Below, piece by piece: positions 9,124-17,693 of a stretch of DNA of 64,000 nt; the first letter of the stretch is position 1, and every line of letters starts with the position of its first letter. The notes under the pieces are model-generated. The model saw nothing but the letters and a program-made list of their open reading frames with translations. It did no database searches and was not told where the DNA came from. The translations under genes and the position numbers were made by a program. The stretch spans positions 1 to 64,000 of the forward strand of contig JAGYJZ010000001.1 of assembly GCA_018401875.1 (NCBI GenBank), written 5' to 3'. Source of the stretch: Salibacteraceae bacterium. GTDB lineage: Bacteria; Bacteroidota; Bacteroidia; Flavobacteriales_G; Salibacteraceae.

Positions 9124-11274
9124 TTACTCGCTCACGAGCTTCATTTCGTCTACCAAATGCTTTGCACCCGCGTATTTGTCCATAATAAATAGCACGTAGC
9201 GAATATCCACCGAAATGTTTCTGCAGATGCTTGGGTTAAACATGATGTCGCTCATCGTGCTTTCCCATGTTCTGTCGAAATTCAATCCGATAAGGTTTCC
9301 GTTGGCGTCAATAACTGGACTTCCGCTATTCCCTCCTGAAGTGTGGTTGCTGGCCACAAAAGCTACCCTCATTTCGCCCGTGCTGTGCGCGTATCTGCCA
9401 TAGTCTTTTGCTGCGTACAATTCTTTCAATCGCTCTGGAACGTTGTATTCAGGGTTGGTCGGGTCTTCTTTTTCCATCACTCCTTCAAGCGTTGTGTAGT
9501 ATGCATACTCCGCTCCGTCAAACGGTTCATAACCTTCCACTTTTCCGAAGGTGATTCTGAGCGTTCCGTTGGCGTCAGGCGAGTAGGTGCGCTCGGGCAA
9601 TACAAGCATTTGAGCGTCCATCCAAATGCGCATCAGGCTGTCGCTGTTGGTGACGTATTTTAGAAGTTCTGGTCGGGTTACATCGCTGTAAAACATGGCC
9701 AACCGCAGCGAAAGTTCGTACGCGGGATCATCTTCAATCTTTTTGTAGTGCTTTCGTTTAAAAGTGCTGAAAAAGTCAGTCAGATCGGCCTCATTGTCAA
9801 ACAGTGTTTCTTCATACAATCGATCGACAAACGCGGTGAGAGATTCTTTATCAGACTTCAAATTGTTTAGGAAATCAAGGGGTTTTTGATCTTCCACAAA
9901 GAATCCGATTTGTGCCTTCATGATATCTTCATCCACCGTATTATCATAGTTTTTAAAGTATCCTGAATTGTCTATGTGCTCATTTATCCAAGCTTCAATG
10001 GCTTCATCGGTGATGTTTTCATCCTTACACATGGCTACTAATTCTCGGTATTTTTCAGTAAAACGCAAGATTTCAGGACCCATGTAGTAAAATTCAATGA
10101 AGTAGTTGCGGTTTACATTGAGGGGCAATTTTGCGGCTTCAATCGCTTTTATCTCTGAAATAAGCGTGGCATAAGCGGTGTTCCAATCTTGATTATCAGC
10201 GATGCGCTGCGCAAACAAGGCTTCCACAGAATCTTTTTTGTCGAGCACTTTATGGCGAATCAATCCTTTCGATTGACCGATCCATTTTTTATACGCATTG
10301 CTGATGCGGCTCTGCTTGGCAGCGTATTGAATCTTGGTGAGTTCGCTTCCTTTCATCGCTTCATCGATCACGCCCAACGAGGCTTCGCGCATTTTTAGAC
10401 GCAAGGGATTGATGACCTCCAATACATGTTTTGTTTCGGCTTCGGTGATGTAGTTTTCTGTTGTTCCGGGAAAGCCATACACCAATGTAAAATCATCTTT
10501 TTCCACACCTTGAATGTTTACAGGCAAGAAATGATTGGGGCGATAGGGCTTGTTATCTTCATTGAAATCCGCGGGTTTGTTGTCAGCGTTGGCATAGATT
10601 CTAAACACAGAAAAATCTCCCGTATGTCTCGGCCAAACCCAGTTGTCAGTATCGAAACCAAATTTACCAATGGATGATGGCGGAGCGCCAACCAAGCGCA
10701 CATCGGTAAAAACTTCGTTCACAAAAAGCAGGTATTGATTGCCGTGGTAAAACGCTTTTACGTATGCTTCAAAACCTGTTTCTTCCTTCACTTTTTTGAT
10801 GAGTTCAGCGCTCTTTTTCGTGAGGTGTTCTATGCGCTCGGCTTCAGTGGCTTCCACAGAAAGCTCTGCGAGCATGTCATTGGTTACATCACGAATCTCT
10901 TTGATAACGGTGGCGTCCATACCCGGGTTTGACAGTTCTTCACTCAAACTCATGGCCCAAAACCCGTCTTTTAAATAGTTGTTTTCCAGTGAGCTATGTG
11001 CTTGAATCCTGCTGTATCCGCAATGGTGATTGGTGAGGAGTAAACCTTGATCGCTAACCAAAACTGAAGTGCAGCCGCCATTGAAATGCACCACGGCATC
11101 TTTGATGGACGAGTTGTTGATGGCGTAAATATCGTCTAAGCTGATTTTCATACCCATCGATTCCATGTTGTCAGCAACCATTTTGCTAATCATGCCTGGA
11201 ACCCACATTCCTTCTGCAGAGAATGCATGTGAGGAAACAATTATGGATAAGATAAAGAGGATCTTTTTTGTCAT
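9124..11274 (-). CDS. Peptidase S46, DPP11-type dipeptidyl-peptidase
   Basis: Exported serine dipeptidyl-peptidase that removes N-terminal dipeptides from peptides in the periplasm. There is a signal peptide (KKILFILSIIVSSHAFSAEG). The catalytic His lies in LLLTNHHCGYSR (about residue 80) and the catalytic Ser in GGNSGSPV (about residue 650). The residue 18 positions after that Ser is Arg (GLNFDRTWE). In Porphyromonas gingivalis, Arg at this position (R673) marks DPP11, which prefers Asp/Glu at P1, while DPP7 has Gly. The length of 716 residues is normal for the family. The gene stands alone, convergent with the SpmAB-like gene. Confidence 0.92.
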   Translation of the reverse strand: MTKKILFILSIIVSSHAFSAEGMWVPGMISKMVADNMESMGMKISLDDIYAINNSSIKDAVVHFNGGCTSVLVSDQGLLLTNHHCGYSRIQAHSSLENNYLKDGFWAMSLSEELSNPGMDATVIKEIRDVTNDMLAELSVEATEAERIEHLTKKSAELIKKVKEETGFEAYVKAFYHGNQYLLFVNEVFTDVRLVGAPPSSIGKFGFDTDNWVWPRHTGDFSVFRIYANADNKPADFNEDNKPYRPNHFLPVNIQGVEKDDFTLVYGFPGTTENYITEAETKHVLEVINPLRLKMREASLGVIDEAMKGSELTKIQYAAKQSRISNAYKKWIGQSKGLIRHKVLDKKDSVEALFAQRIADNQDWNTAYATLISEIKAIEAAKLPLNVNRNYFIEFYYMGPEILRFTEKYRELVAMCKDENITDEAIEAWINEHIDNSGYFKNYDNTVDEDIMKAQIGFFVEDQKPLDFLNNLKSDKESLTAFVDRLYEETLFDNEADLTDFFSTFKRKHYKKIEDDPAYELSLRLAMFYSDVTRPELLKYVTNSDSLMRIWMDAQMLVLPERTYSPDANGTLRITFGKVEGYEPFDGAEYAYYTTLEGVMEKEDPTNPEYNVPERLKELYAAKDYGRYAHSTGEMRVAFVASNHTSGGNSGSPVIDANGNLIGLNFDRTWESTMSDIMFNPSICRNISVDIRYVLFIMDKYAGAKHLVDEMKLVSE

Positions 11275-11367
11275 GCGTATGTTCTTTTTTGGCTTTTGAG
11301 AGTAAAATCAGTGCAAAAAAAGGCATATTTGTCTGACAACCTAATTGAAACATTTTAAGAGAGAATT

Positions 11368-13545
11368 ATGAGACACATCGTTACTGTGGCTTTTAGTGCG
11401 TTTATATTTTTATCTGTATCGGCCCAGCATAAAATGCCCCAATATACTGGTGAAATTGAGGGAACAGCTCAACGTTCAGACGTTCGCCAAGCAAAGTTTT
11501 TAGGAGTAATCGATCGCAGCGATGATGCCGGAAAAGTAAAGTGGATGAAGTCAATCAGCAGAGTGGCTGCATATACCCATGGCACTCCAACTCCACTTGA
11601 CGATGAAAAGGAAAGACAGAAAATGCTCCGTCAAAATGCAGTGATTGAAGAAAATTCAACACACGGCAGTGCTCGTTCTGTAGATCCTGAAGTGGGTACA
11701 AACTTTCTCGGCAATACCTTGGTCACCGGAACACCGCCTGACAATACGATAGCGATAAGCAACGGAGGTAAAATAATCAGCATCGACAACAGCTCGATGG
11801 CGTTTTACAACGACAATGGCAGCGCTGTGATGACCAACGAGTTGCACGAAGATTGGCTGGATGACGTATCAGCTGCCATCAACGTCACTGCCGGGTTGTT
11901 CGATCCACGGGTGATTTATGACCCCGTTGCCGATAAGTTTATCTTCATCATCTTGCACGGCAGCAGCTCATCTTCTTCAAAAATCATTGTTTGCTTCTCG
12001 CAAACCAATAATCCTGCGGGCAATTGGAATGTGTATGAATTGGATGGCGATCCATTTAACGATGGCAGTTGGTTAGATTATCCGCACATTGGGATTTCAG
12101 AGAATGACGTTTTCATCACCGGAAACTTATTTCAATCGGGTTCTAACTCGTTTAATGAAGCCATCGTTTACCAACTCGACAAGAATGATGGGTACGCAGG
12201 CGCCAATGTCAACTTTGTTATATACGATGGAATTCCAGGAAGTCAGCTCGGAGCGTTTTCGCTTGTTCCTGCTTCCTTCGGCCAAGGTGGTGAGTATGGC
12301 CCTGGCATTTATCTGCTTTCGAGTGGTACGTTTTCGTCTAACCGGTTAAATCTATACGAAGTAACAGGTAGTGTTTCTTCCAATCCTTCGTTAAATCTTT
12401 TATCGTCCTTCATCGTGCCGAGTTACTCTGCACCAGGAAATGCCTTGCAATTGGGTACGAATGCTCAGCTGAACACAAACGACTCTCGAATGCAGCACGC
12501 TTTTTATTTGGATGGTGTTGTGCATGCCGTGCATCAAGTGAGTTATCAAAATTCTGGTTATTCAGGCATTGCGTATTACCGCATTCCTCTTATCAATCCA
12601 AGTGCGTATGAAACGTCAAGGTTTGGCACCGTGGGTATCGATTATGTCTTCCCTTCTCTTGCTTCATACGGCCTGGAAGAAGAGGATAAAAGTGTGATGA
12701 TTGGCTATCTGAGTGTTTCTAGTTCTACCTATCCAGAAATTGGAGTGGTAAATTGCGATTACCTTATGAATTGGTCTGATCCCACTTTAGTAAAGTCGGG
12801 CAATAGCTACGTTGATCACACGTGGTTGAGCGGCTTAGAGCGATGGGGCGACTACAGTGACATGCAACGAAGGCACAACGCTGCGAATCCAACCGTATGG
12901 ATGGCAGGATGCTTTGGTTCAAACAATCACAATTGGAACACTTGGATCGCTGAAGTTGGGGGTGATTATGAACCTATACCATATCCTCAAGCCCTTTTTG
13001 GCGCTGATACTTTGGAGGTGTATGAAGGCGAATCTGTTTTCTTTACAGATAGCTCTACCAACCAACCCACGAGTTGGATTTGGACATTCGAAGGTGGTGA
13101 TCCTTTGAATTCGTTTTCACAAAATGTTTTGGTTGATTACAACGATACGGGCTGGTTTGATGTAACCCTTCGCGTGAGTAATCAATTGGGTGGCGATACG
13201 CTGGTGAAGGAATCATATATCCATGTATTGAGTTCAGACACCGCACCGCTTATTCCTGAGGGAGTTGCTGAGCTAGAAGAAGATTTCAGTATGAAGGTTT
13301 ACCCCAACCCTTCCAGCGAATTTGAGTTGGTCACGCTGTATTTTGAAAATGAAGAATGGGCAGCGGTTGACATTAACATCATCGACATTCATGGCCGATT
13401 GGTGAAAGCCATGTATTCAGATCAAATGAAACCTGGAATTCATCGGCTTACATTTAATAAGTTGGCACTGCCTTCAGGGCAATACATTGTGCAAATGAGG
13501 CGAAACGGACAAATCACCAAGAATGAAAAGATTATTGTGCTCTAG
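11368..13545 (+). CDS. T9SS type A cargo protein with PKD domain
   Basis: Secreted protein of 725 residues with a signal peptide (RHIVTVAFSAFIFLSVSAQ). The ~500-residue body has motifs such as TPPDNTIAISNGGKIISIDN and RVIYDPVADKFIFI, suggesting a beta-propeller. A PKD domain (SWIWTFEGGDPLNSFSQN) then precedes the type A sorting domain (KVYPNPSSEFEL, then INIIDIHGRLVKAM, then GQYIVQMRRNG). Its end overlaps the next lipoprotein gene by 23 bp, suggesting co-expression. The function of the body cannot be named from sequence alone. Confidence 0.88.
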   Translation: MRHIVTVAFSAFIFLSVSAQHKMPQYTGEIEGTAQRSDVRQAKFLGVIDRSDDAGKVKWMKSISRVAAYTHGTPTPLDDEKERQKMLRQNAVIEENSTHGSARSVDPEVGTNFLGNTLVTGTPPDNTIAISNGGKIISIDNSSMAFYNDNGSAVMTNELHEDWLDDVSAAINVTAGLFDPRVIYDPVADKFIFIILHGSSSSSSKIIVCFSQTNNPAGNWNVYELDGDPFNDGSWLDYPHIGISENDVFITGNLFQSGSNSFNEAIVYQLDKNDGYAGANVNFVIYDGIPGSQLGAFSLVPASFGQGGEYGPGIYLLSSGTFSSNRLNLYEVTGSVSSNPSLNLLSSFIVPSYSAPGNALQLGTNAQLNTNDSRMQHAFYLDGVVHAVHQVSYQNSGYSGIAYYRIPLINPSAYETSRFGTVGIDYVFPSLASYGLEEEDKSVMIGYLSVSSSTYPEIGVVNCDYLMNWSDPTLVKSGNSYVDHTWLSGLERWGDYSDMQRRHNAANPTVWMAGCFGSNNHNWNTWIAEVGGDYEPIPYPQALFGADTLEVYEGESVFFTDSSTNQPTSWIWTFEGGDPLNSFSQNVLVDYNDTGWFDVTLRVSNQLGGDTLVKESYIHVLSSDTAPLIPEGVAELEEDFSMKVYPNPSSEFELVTLYFENEEWAAVDINIIDIHGRLVKAMYSDQMKPGIHRLTFNKLALPSGQYIVQMRRNGQITKNEKIIVL

Positions 13546-13795
13546 CTTCGTTTTGCTGGCGTTGATTAGTGTTTCCTGCTCTGGAAATGGAAAAGCAAGC
13601 AAGTCGAATGAAATTAAATCTGAGTCAAGCGCTGTGAAATCTGAAGCGCAGTCTGCACCGCCCGTTTCTTCCTCAGATTCCAATGGAAATCAGGAACCAA
13701 CACGAAACGCACAACCTAACGCAATTCATCCGCATGGCGTTCCCGATCAACAAGGCTTAGATAGCGTGAAAAACAGCTATCCAAAGAAGAAGTAA
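13523..13795 (+). CDS. Small putative lipoprotein, low complexity
   Basis: 90-residue protein with a lipoprotein signal (LLALISVSC, Cys at about residue 19), followed by a Ser/Lys/Glu/Pro-rich hydrophilic tail with no recognisable domain. The ATG lies inside the end of the upstream cargo gene (23-bp overlap, different frame). The signal peptide is convincing and no other start gives one. Its stop is adjacent to the end of the convergent pepE gene. Function unknown. Confidence 0.65.
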   Translation: MKRLLCSSFVLLALISVSCSGNGKASKSNEIKSESSAVKSEAQSAPPVSSSDSNGNQEPTRNAQPNAIHPHGVPDQQGLDSVKNSYPKKK

Positions 13796-13796
13796 A

Positions 13797-14486
13797 TCAC
13801 AATTGCACAATGCCTTGATGCAAGGTTTCAATCACCCCACCGGCTTTTATCAGCTTTATTGGTTCAGAAGAGATTAAGCTCCATTCGTCACCTTCTACTT
13901 TGAGTGCCGTGCCTTCGGGTAGGCATAGCACTGATGTTGTATTGATGGCGCTGTATTCAAGCAAACGCTGAAGCCTGCTTTCGCCACCGTGGCCAGCAAT
14001 GGTTTGCTCAGTGTAATGTGGATTAATTTGTAAATCGATCAGCTGAAGGGCATCAAATGTTGGCGGTTCCACAATAGGCATATCGTTGGTAGTCTTAATG
14101 GTTTTGCACGCCACATTCGATCCTGCGCTCCAGCCGATGTACGGTGTGTTTTCATCCACCTTTTTTCGAATGGCTGCTACGATGTTGTTTTTATAGAGTT
14201 GTTCCAACAGTTTGAATGAATTGCCTCCGCCTACCAAAATGGCCTCCGCGCTGAGTACTGCCGCTTCAGGGTTGTCGAAATGATGAATAGAAGTGACTTC
14301 AATCCCTACTTCAGAAAGGGCCTTTTTCACCATCGCTTCGTATTCGTCATAGCCAAAAGATACTGCGGCATACGGAATAAATAATGCTTTTTTATGTTCG
14401 CCTAGAAAACGGCTGATGATGCGTTTTGGCCAATCGAGGTAAGGCTGCCCGGGAATAGTTGAGTTGCTCAGTAAAAGTAGATTCAT
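13797..14486 (-). CDS. pepE: Dipeptidase E (peptidase S51)
   Basis: Cytoplasmic serine peptidase that cleaves dipeptides with N-terminal Asp. Family motifs are AILVGGGNSFKLLEQL and the nucleophile elbow YIGWSAGSNVA, with the catalytic Ser near residue 120 followed by the conserved NDMPIVEPP and NPHYTEQ segments. The length of 229 residues matches PepE. The S46 peptidase nearby is inferred to release acidic dipeptides, which PepE might process, but the genes are not in one operon. Confidence 0.9.
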   Translation of the reverse strand: MNLLLLSNSTIPGQPYLDWPKRIISRFLGEHKKALFIPYAAVSFGYDEYEAMVKKALSEVGIEVTSIHHFDNPEAAVLSAEAILVGGGNSFKLLEQLYKNNIVAAIRKKVDENTPYIGWSAGSNVACKTIKTTNDMPIVEPPTFDALQLIDLQINPHYTEQTIAGHGGESRLQRLLEYSAINTTSVLCLPEGTALKVEGDEWSLISSEPIKLIKAGGVIETLHQGIVQL

Positions 14487-14552
14487 AGATAATTTCGTTT
14501 AATCAACTTCAAATGTGAAACATTTTACACTTTTGACCTAAAACCAATCACA

Positions 14553-15254
14553 ATGAAAAATATCGCAAGCATTATTCTGGTCGCATCTGCATTTCTATTC
14601 AATTCATGCGCTGAGCATATTAAGGGCAACGGCAACGTGCAATCTCGCGAACAAGACTTGGAATCTTTTGAAGCCATTGTGCTTTCTGGAATGTTTGATG
14701 TTGAATTGACGGAAGGAAAAGAAAAGATTGAAGTTGTGACGGATGAGAATATTCACGAGCACATTTCGGTGCGCGTTTCCGATAACACATTGGTTGTTAG
14801 CTCTCAAGACAAGTATTTAAACGCTGAGCAATTGTTGCTTCGTATTTCCTACAAAAGCTTGAAGAAGGTGAATATATCCGGTGCTGCTGAGATTAAGTCA
14901 AAAGATCCCATAAACTCAAAGCAGTTTAAGTTGGACGTTTCCGGTGCGTGTGAAGGAGACCTTGAGTTTGACGTGAAGGAATTAGACATTGATATTTCGG
15001 GAGGTGGAGAGTTGAACCTCAGAGGAAAGGCCGATTACGTGGATATTCACATTTCTGGTGCGGGCGAGATAAATGGATTAGACCTTCAAGCGCAAGAAGC
15101 GAAGTTTGATATCACTGGAGCGGGCGAAATAGAAATGGCTGTGGAGAAAGCCTTGGGTGTTGCTATCACCGGAGCGGGCGAAGTGCGTTACTTTGGCAAT
15201 CCTGCGGTGAATAAGAACATAACCGGAGCGGGCGAAATCAAACAACTCAAGTAG
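14553..15254 (+). CDS. Head-GIN domain (DUF2807) lipoprotein
   Basis: Putative lipoprotein (signal ILVASAFLFNSCAE) with a DUF2807 or head-GIN domain, a parallel beta-helix-like fold common in Bacteroidota. Diagnostic segments are FEAIVLSGMFDVELTEG and ISVRVSDNTLVVSSQD. The C-terminal half has repeated turns ending in SGAGEI, TGAGEI, TGAGEV and TGAGEI; the ggagcgggcgaa sequence encoding them is nearly identical in each, which points to recent internal duplication or strong constraint. The MORN gene starts directly after the stop (TAG then ATG), so the two form an operon. Biological role unknown. Confidence 0.85.
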   Translation: MKNIASIILVASAFLFNSCAEHIKGNGNVQSREQDLESFEAIVLSGMFDVELTEGKEKIEVVTDENIHEHISVRVSDNTLVVSSQDKYLNAEQLLLRISYKSLKKVNISGAAEIKSKDPINSKQFKLDVSGACEGDLEFDVKELDIDISGGGELNLRGKADYVDIHISGAGEINGLDLQAQEAKFDITGAGEIEMAVEKALGVAITGAGEVRYFGNPAVNKNITGAGEIKQLK

Positions 15255-15719
15255 ATGCAAAAAAGAATTATTTCTAAGGTTTTTCAGGTAGTATTCGTGT
15301 TATCGGTTGTTTGCAGTTCGGCATGGGGTCAAGAGTTTAATGGAAATGACATTCGCAACCTTTCCGATGGTTTTCATTCGGTGTTTTGGGAGAATGGCTC
15401 GAAGTATTACGGTGAAATATTCAATGGTGAATTCAGTGGAAATGGCCGTATGATTTGGTCAGACAGCAGCGTGTATGAAGGCAGTTGGCAAAATGGAATG
15501 CGCCATGGAAGAGGTCAAATGACGTGGAAAAACGGACGCGAGTACAGGGGCCGATGGAAGAAGGATGAAATGTCGGGCTCCGGAAAGATGAAGTATCCCA
15601 ATGGTGAAATTTATTCTGGAAAATGGGAAGAGGGTGCGCTAAACGGGAAAGGTAAAATCATTTATCCGAACGGAGAAAAATGGAAGGGTAAATTCATCAA
15701 TACCAAACCCCAGAAATAG
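15255..15719 (+). CDS. Exported MORN-repeat protein
   Basis: 154-residue exported protein with a signal peptide (VVFVLSVVCSSAWGQ) and about five MORN repeats in tandem: YYGEIFNGEFSGNGRM, YEGSWQNGMRHGRGQM, YRGRWKKDEMSGSGKM, YSGKWEEGALNGKGKI, WKGKF. MORN repeats form curved beta-sheets that bind proteins or lipids. It is translationally adjacent to the DUF2807 lipoprotein and both act outside the inner membrane. Function otherwise unknown. Confidence 0.85.
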   Translation: MQKRIISKVFQVVFVLSVVCSSAWGQEFNGNDIRNLSDGFHSVFWENGSKYYGEIFNGEFSGNGRMIWSDSSVYEGSWQNGMRHGRGQMTWKNGREYRGRWKKDEMSGSGKMKYPNGEIYSGKWEEGALNGKGKIIYPNGEKWKGKFINTKPQK

Positions 15720-15721
15720 AT

Positions 15722-16144
15722 TTACGACTTAGAAATACGGTGAATGTCGTTATTCTGTTCCTCGATTTCATCTTTCACCTGCTGCATTTTTTTAGCCAAC
15801 ATCGCGTACACTTTCAAGTCGTTGCGCTTCATTTCTTCGAATGTATTCTCATCGCCATCACCGATGAGCGCCATTTTATAAAGGGTTGAATAGCCGTGCG
15901 TTTGGAGCCAAGTCAATGCGTTCTGACTGCCTTCAATACCATTGATCAATGCCATTAAATGCGGAAATTTATGATCCATGAGCCATTGCCTGCTGCGGTC
16001 TTCGTTGCGCAGCGCAAAATGAAATAGACCTAACTCTGAAAAACCATTCTTCATCAGCCACTCAGTGATCTTCTTGTTTCCTGAGATGCTCTCGCCCCAG
16101 GCCAACAAGATCTTTACATCGTATGCCAGTCCTTTGTTAATCAT
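15722..16144 (-). CDS. Hypothetical helical-repeat protein
   Basis: I do not recognise this 140-residue protein. It has no signal peptide or membrane segment. The sequence has about four short helical units with a recurring W-Lxxx-G/F pattern (ITEWLMKNGFSELGLF, SRQWLMDHKFPHLMAL, ALTWLQTHGYSTLYKM), then a coiled-coil-like charged tail (KKMQQVKDEIEEQNNDI). It may be an ankyrin- or HEAT-like scaffold. The gene is convergent with the MORN gene (2 bp apart) and divergent from the small lipoprotein gene. A near-match to the -7 box (TACGTTCG) lies seven bases before the ATG. Confidence 0.7.
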   Translation of the reverse strand: MINKGLAYDVKILLAWGESISGNKKITEWLMKNGFSELGLFHFALRNEDRSRQWLMDHKFPHLMALINGIEGSQNALTWLQTHGYSTLYKMALIGDGDENTFEEMKRNDLKVYAMLAKKMQQVKDEIEEQNNDIHRISKS

Positions 16145-16203
16145 TTCTTAACGAACGTAATAATTCTTTTCAAGTGAATGTAGAAAAACCTTTGCAACAA
16201 AAA

Positions 16204-16234
16204 TTTGCGTCTGTGTAATTATCGTTTACATTTG
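16204..16234 (+). promoter_or_regulatory. Bacteroidota-type promoter (TTTG-N19-TACATTTG)
   Basis: TTTG at 16204-16207 and TACATTTG at 16227-16234 are separated by 19 bases, matching the established Bacteroidota consensus TTTG/TAnnTTTG. The downstream small lipoprotein gene starts 30 bases later after an A-rich leader (caatttaaaa). Confidence 0.75.
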
Positions 16235-16264
16235 CGCCATTGCTAACCAATAAACAATTTAAAA

Positions 16265-16468
16265 ATGAAAAAGTTATTATTTGTTGCTGCTCTTGCAGTT
16301 TTCGCTCTTTCTTCTTGCAAAAAAGACTACACATGTACTTGTACAGTTGAGTTCTTAGGTCAGTCTTCTTCAACTACTGTTGATTACGAAGGTCTTTCTA
16401 AGTCTGAGGCTGACGATGCTGAAGCTGCTTGTACTGCATCTAGCATTTGTACTTGGGCTGAAGCTTAA
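16265..16468 (+). CDS. Small Cys-rich lipoprotein (family member 1)
   Basis: 67-residue protein with a lipoprotein signal (FVAALAVFALSSC) and five further cysteines, starting KKDYTCTCTVEF. Two other genes in the window (17475 and 19461) have the same plan: a lipobox Cys, then a KK/ST-x-YxC motif and a short Cys-containing tail, so they form a small paralogous family. A full-consensus promoter precedes the gene and a strong intrinsic terminator follows, so it is probably expressed as its own abundant short mRNA. Function unknown; thiol or metal handling is possible given the DoxX-thioredoxin fusion next door. Confidence 0.75.
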   Translation: MKKLLFVAALAVFALSSCKKDYTCTCTVEFLGQSSSTTVDYEGLSKSEADDAEAACTASSICTWAEA

Positions 16469-16495
16469 TTCTTTACCCAGTATTGAAATTGAAAA

Positions 16496-16527
16496 GGGAT
16501 TATCCATCGGATAATCTCTTTTTTTTT
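16496..16527 (+). terminator. Rho-independent terminator
   Basis: A 10-bp stem, gggattatcc with ggataatctc (one G-U pair), has a three-base loop (atc) and is followed by nine T residues. It lies between the small lipoprotein gene and the DoxX-like gene, so the latter needs read-through or its own start. Confidence 0.88.
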
Positions 16528-16534
16528 GTCCATT

Positions 16535-17431
16535 ATGAAAATTATACTTCCCTTACTTCGAATTCTTTTTGGCCTAATCTTCATTGCTTCGGGCCTCCTG
16601 AAACTTTTTCCGATCGATTATTTTGAGTTGATCTTGGTTGACCAAGTTGGCCTTTCATGGAATGCAGTTCCCTTTATTGCGCGTTTTGTAATATGGGTAG
16701 AAATCGTTATCGGGCTGTGCATCGCATTTTCGTTTCGGTTGAAATGGAGCTTGATGGCCAGTATGGCCATGTTGGTCTTTTTTACGTTTTACCTTGCTGT
16801 GCAGGTGATGATGGGAAATGGAGCCGAAGACTGTGGCTGCTTTGGCGAGTTGATTCCACTTGACGGGCCTTCCAGCATTATCAAGAACCTTATTTTACTT
16901 GCAGTGGCTGCTCTATTGCAGTGGCGACACCAAAAAGCTGATCGCTATAAATGGTGGCTCGGTGGCCCAATTTTATCGTTGGTTGCCATTCCGCTCATTA
17001 TCGGATTCTTCCCACTTCCCGAGTATAACGCTGATGCAGATTTCGAATTGGACATTGAATTATTGGAACGGAATGAGTTTTCAGAATCCCTTCCTCCGTT
17101 CACCGAAGGTCGAAAAGTAGCCGTAGTAATGCTTGCTAATTGTGTTCATTGTGCCCAGTTGGCATCGTTAATAGCTCAATTGAATCCTGAAGATGTTCAA
17201 GATGAACTGAGAATCGTTATTATGGGAAAGGAAGAAGCGGTTGATTTTTTCATTGACGATACGCATATCGAAGCATTTCCCATCGCGCGGTCAACCGATC
17301 GTGAATTACTCGGAGCAATAGACGGCACCTTCCCAACAGTGATTTTTGCAGAAGATGGTCAAGTAACCAGCAAATGGAAAGGCCGAGATGTAAATATTAA
17401 ATTGCTGAACGAACTCCTGCAACTCGACTAA
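16535..17431 (+). CDS. DoxX/MauE-like membrane protein fused to thioredoxin-like domain
   Basis: Probable membrane redox protein. ATG at 16535 (MKIILPLLRILFGLIFIASG) is preferred to an upstream TTG inside the terminator T-run. The first ~150 residues form four membrane helices of the DoxX/MauE type with the hallmark EDCGCFGEL. After a fifth helix, an extracytoplasmic domain of ~110 residues has CVHC in VVMLANCVHCAQLA and a cis-Pro-like GTFPTVIF, as in thioredoxin folds. The arrangement resembles BT_3928-type proteins. By analogy to MauE it may shuttle electrons or make or break disulfides in exported proteins. It lies between two Cys-rich lipoprotein genes, which could be substrates. Confidence 0.8.
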   Translation: MKIILPLLRILFGLIFIASGLLKLFPIDYFELILVDQVGLSWNAVPFIARFVIWVEIVIGLCIAFSFRLKWSLMASMAMLVFFTFYLAVQVMMGNGAEDCGCFGELIPLDGPSSIIKNLILLAVAALLQWRHQKADRYKWWLGGPILSLVAIPLIIGFFPLPEYNADADFELDIELLERNEFSESLPPFTEGRKVAVVMLANCVHCAQLASLIAQLNPEDVQDELRIVIMGKEEAVDFFIDDTHIEAFPIARSTDRELLGAIDGTFPTVIFAEDGQVTSKWKGRDVNIKLLNELLQLD

Positions 17432-17474
17432 GACTATATTCGTTTCTTTACCGTTTATTTCGAAATTTACTCAT

Positions 17475-17693
17475 ATGCGAAGCTTATTATTGATTTTGAC
17501 GGCCCTATTTTTATTTACTGTGGGCAGCGGGTGCAAAAAGTGCTACCGATGCACAGTGCTCGATGAAGATGCCTCGGCTATTTACGAATATCCTGACATT
17601 TGTGGCTCAAAACAAGACGCTGACTCTTACGAACAACGCTGTGAAACCGAATACGGCTCTTTTGATTTCACGTGTTCCTGTTCTGAAATATGA
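17475..17693 (+). CDS. Small Cys-rich lipoprotein (family member 2)
   Basis: 72-residue protein with lipoprotein signal ALFLFTVGSGC and seven more cysteines (KKCYRCTVLDED ... DICGSK ... RCETEYGSFDFTCSC). It is related in plan to the genes at 16265 and 19461. It follows the DoxX-Trx gene by 43 bp and overlaps the next gene by four bases (ATGA). Role unknown; many cysteines near an exported redox protein suggest disulfide-dependent folding or metal binding. Confidence 0.75.
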   Translation: MRSLLLILTALFLFTVGSGCKKCYRCTVLDEDASAIYEYPDICGSKQDADSYEQRCETEYGSFDFTCSCSEI

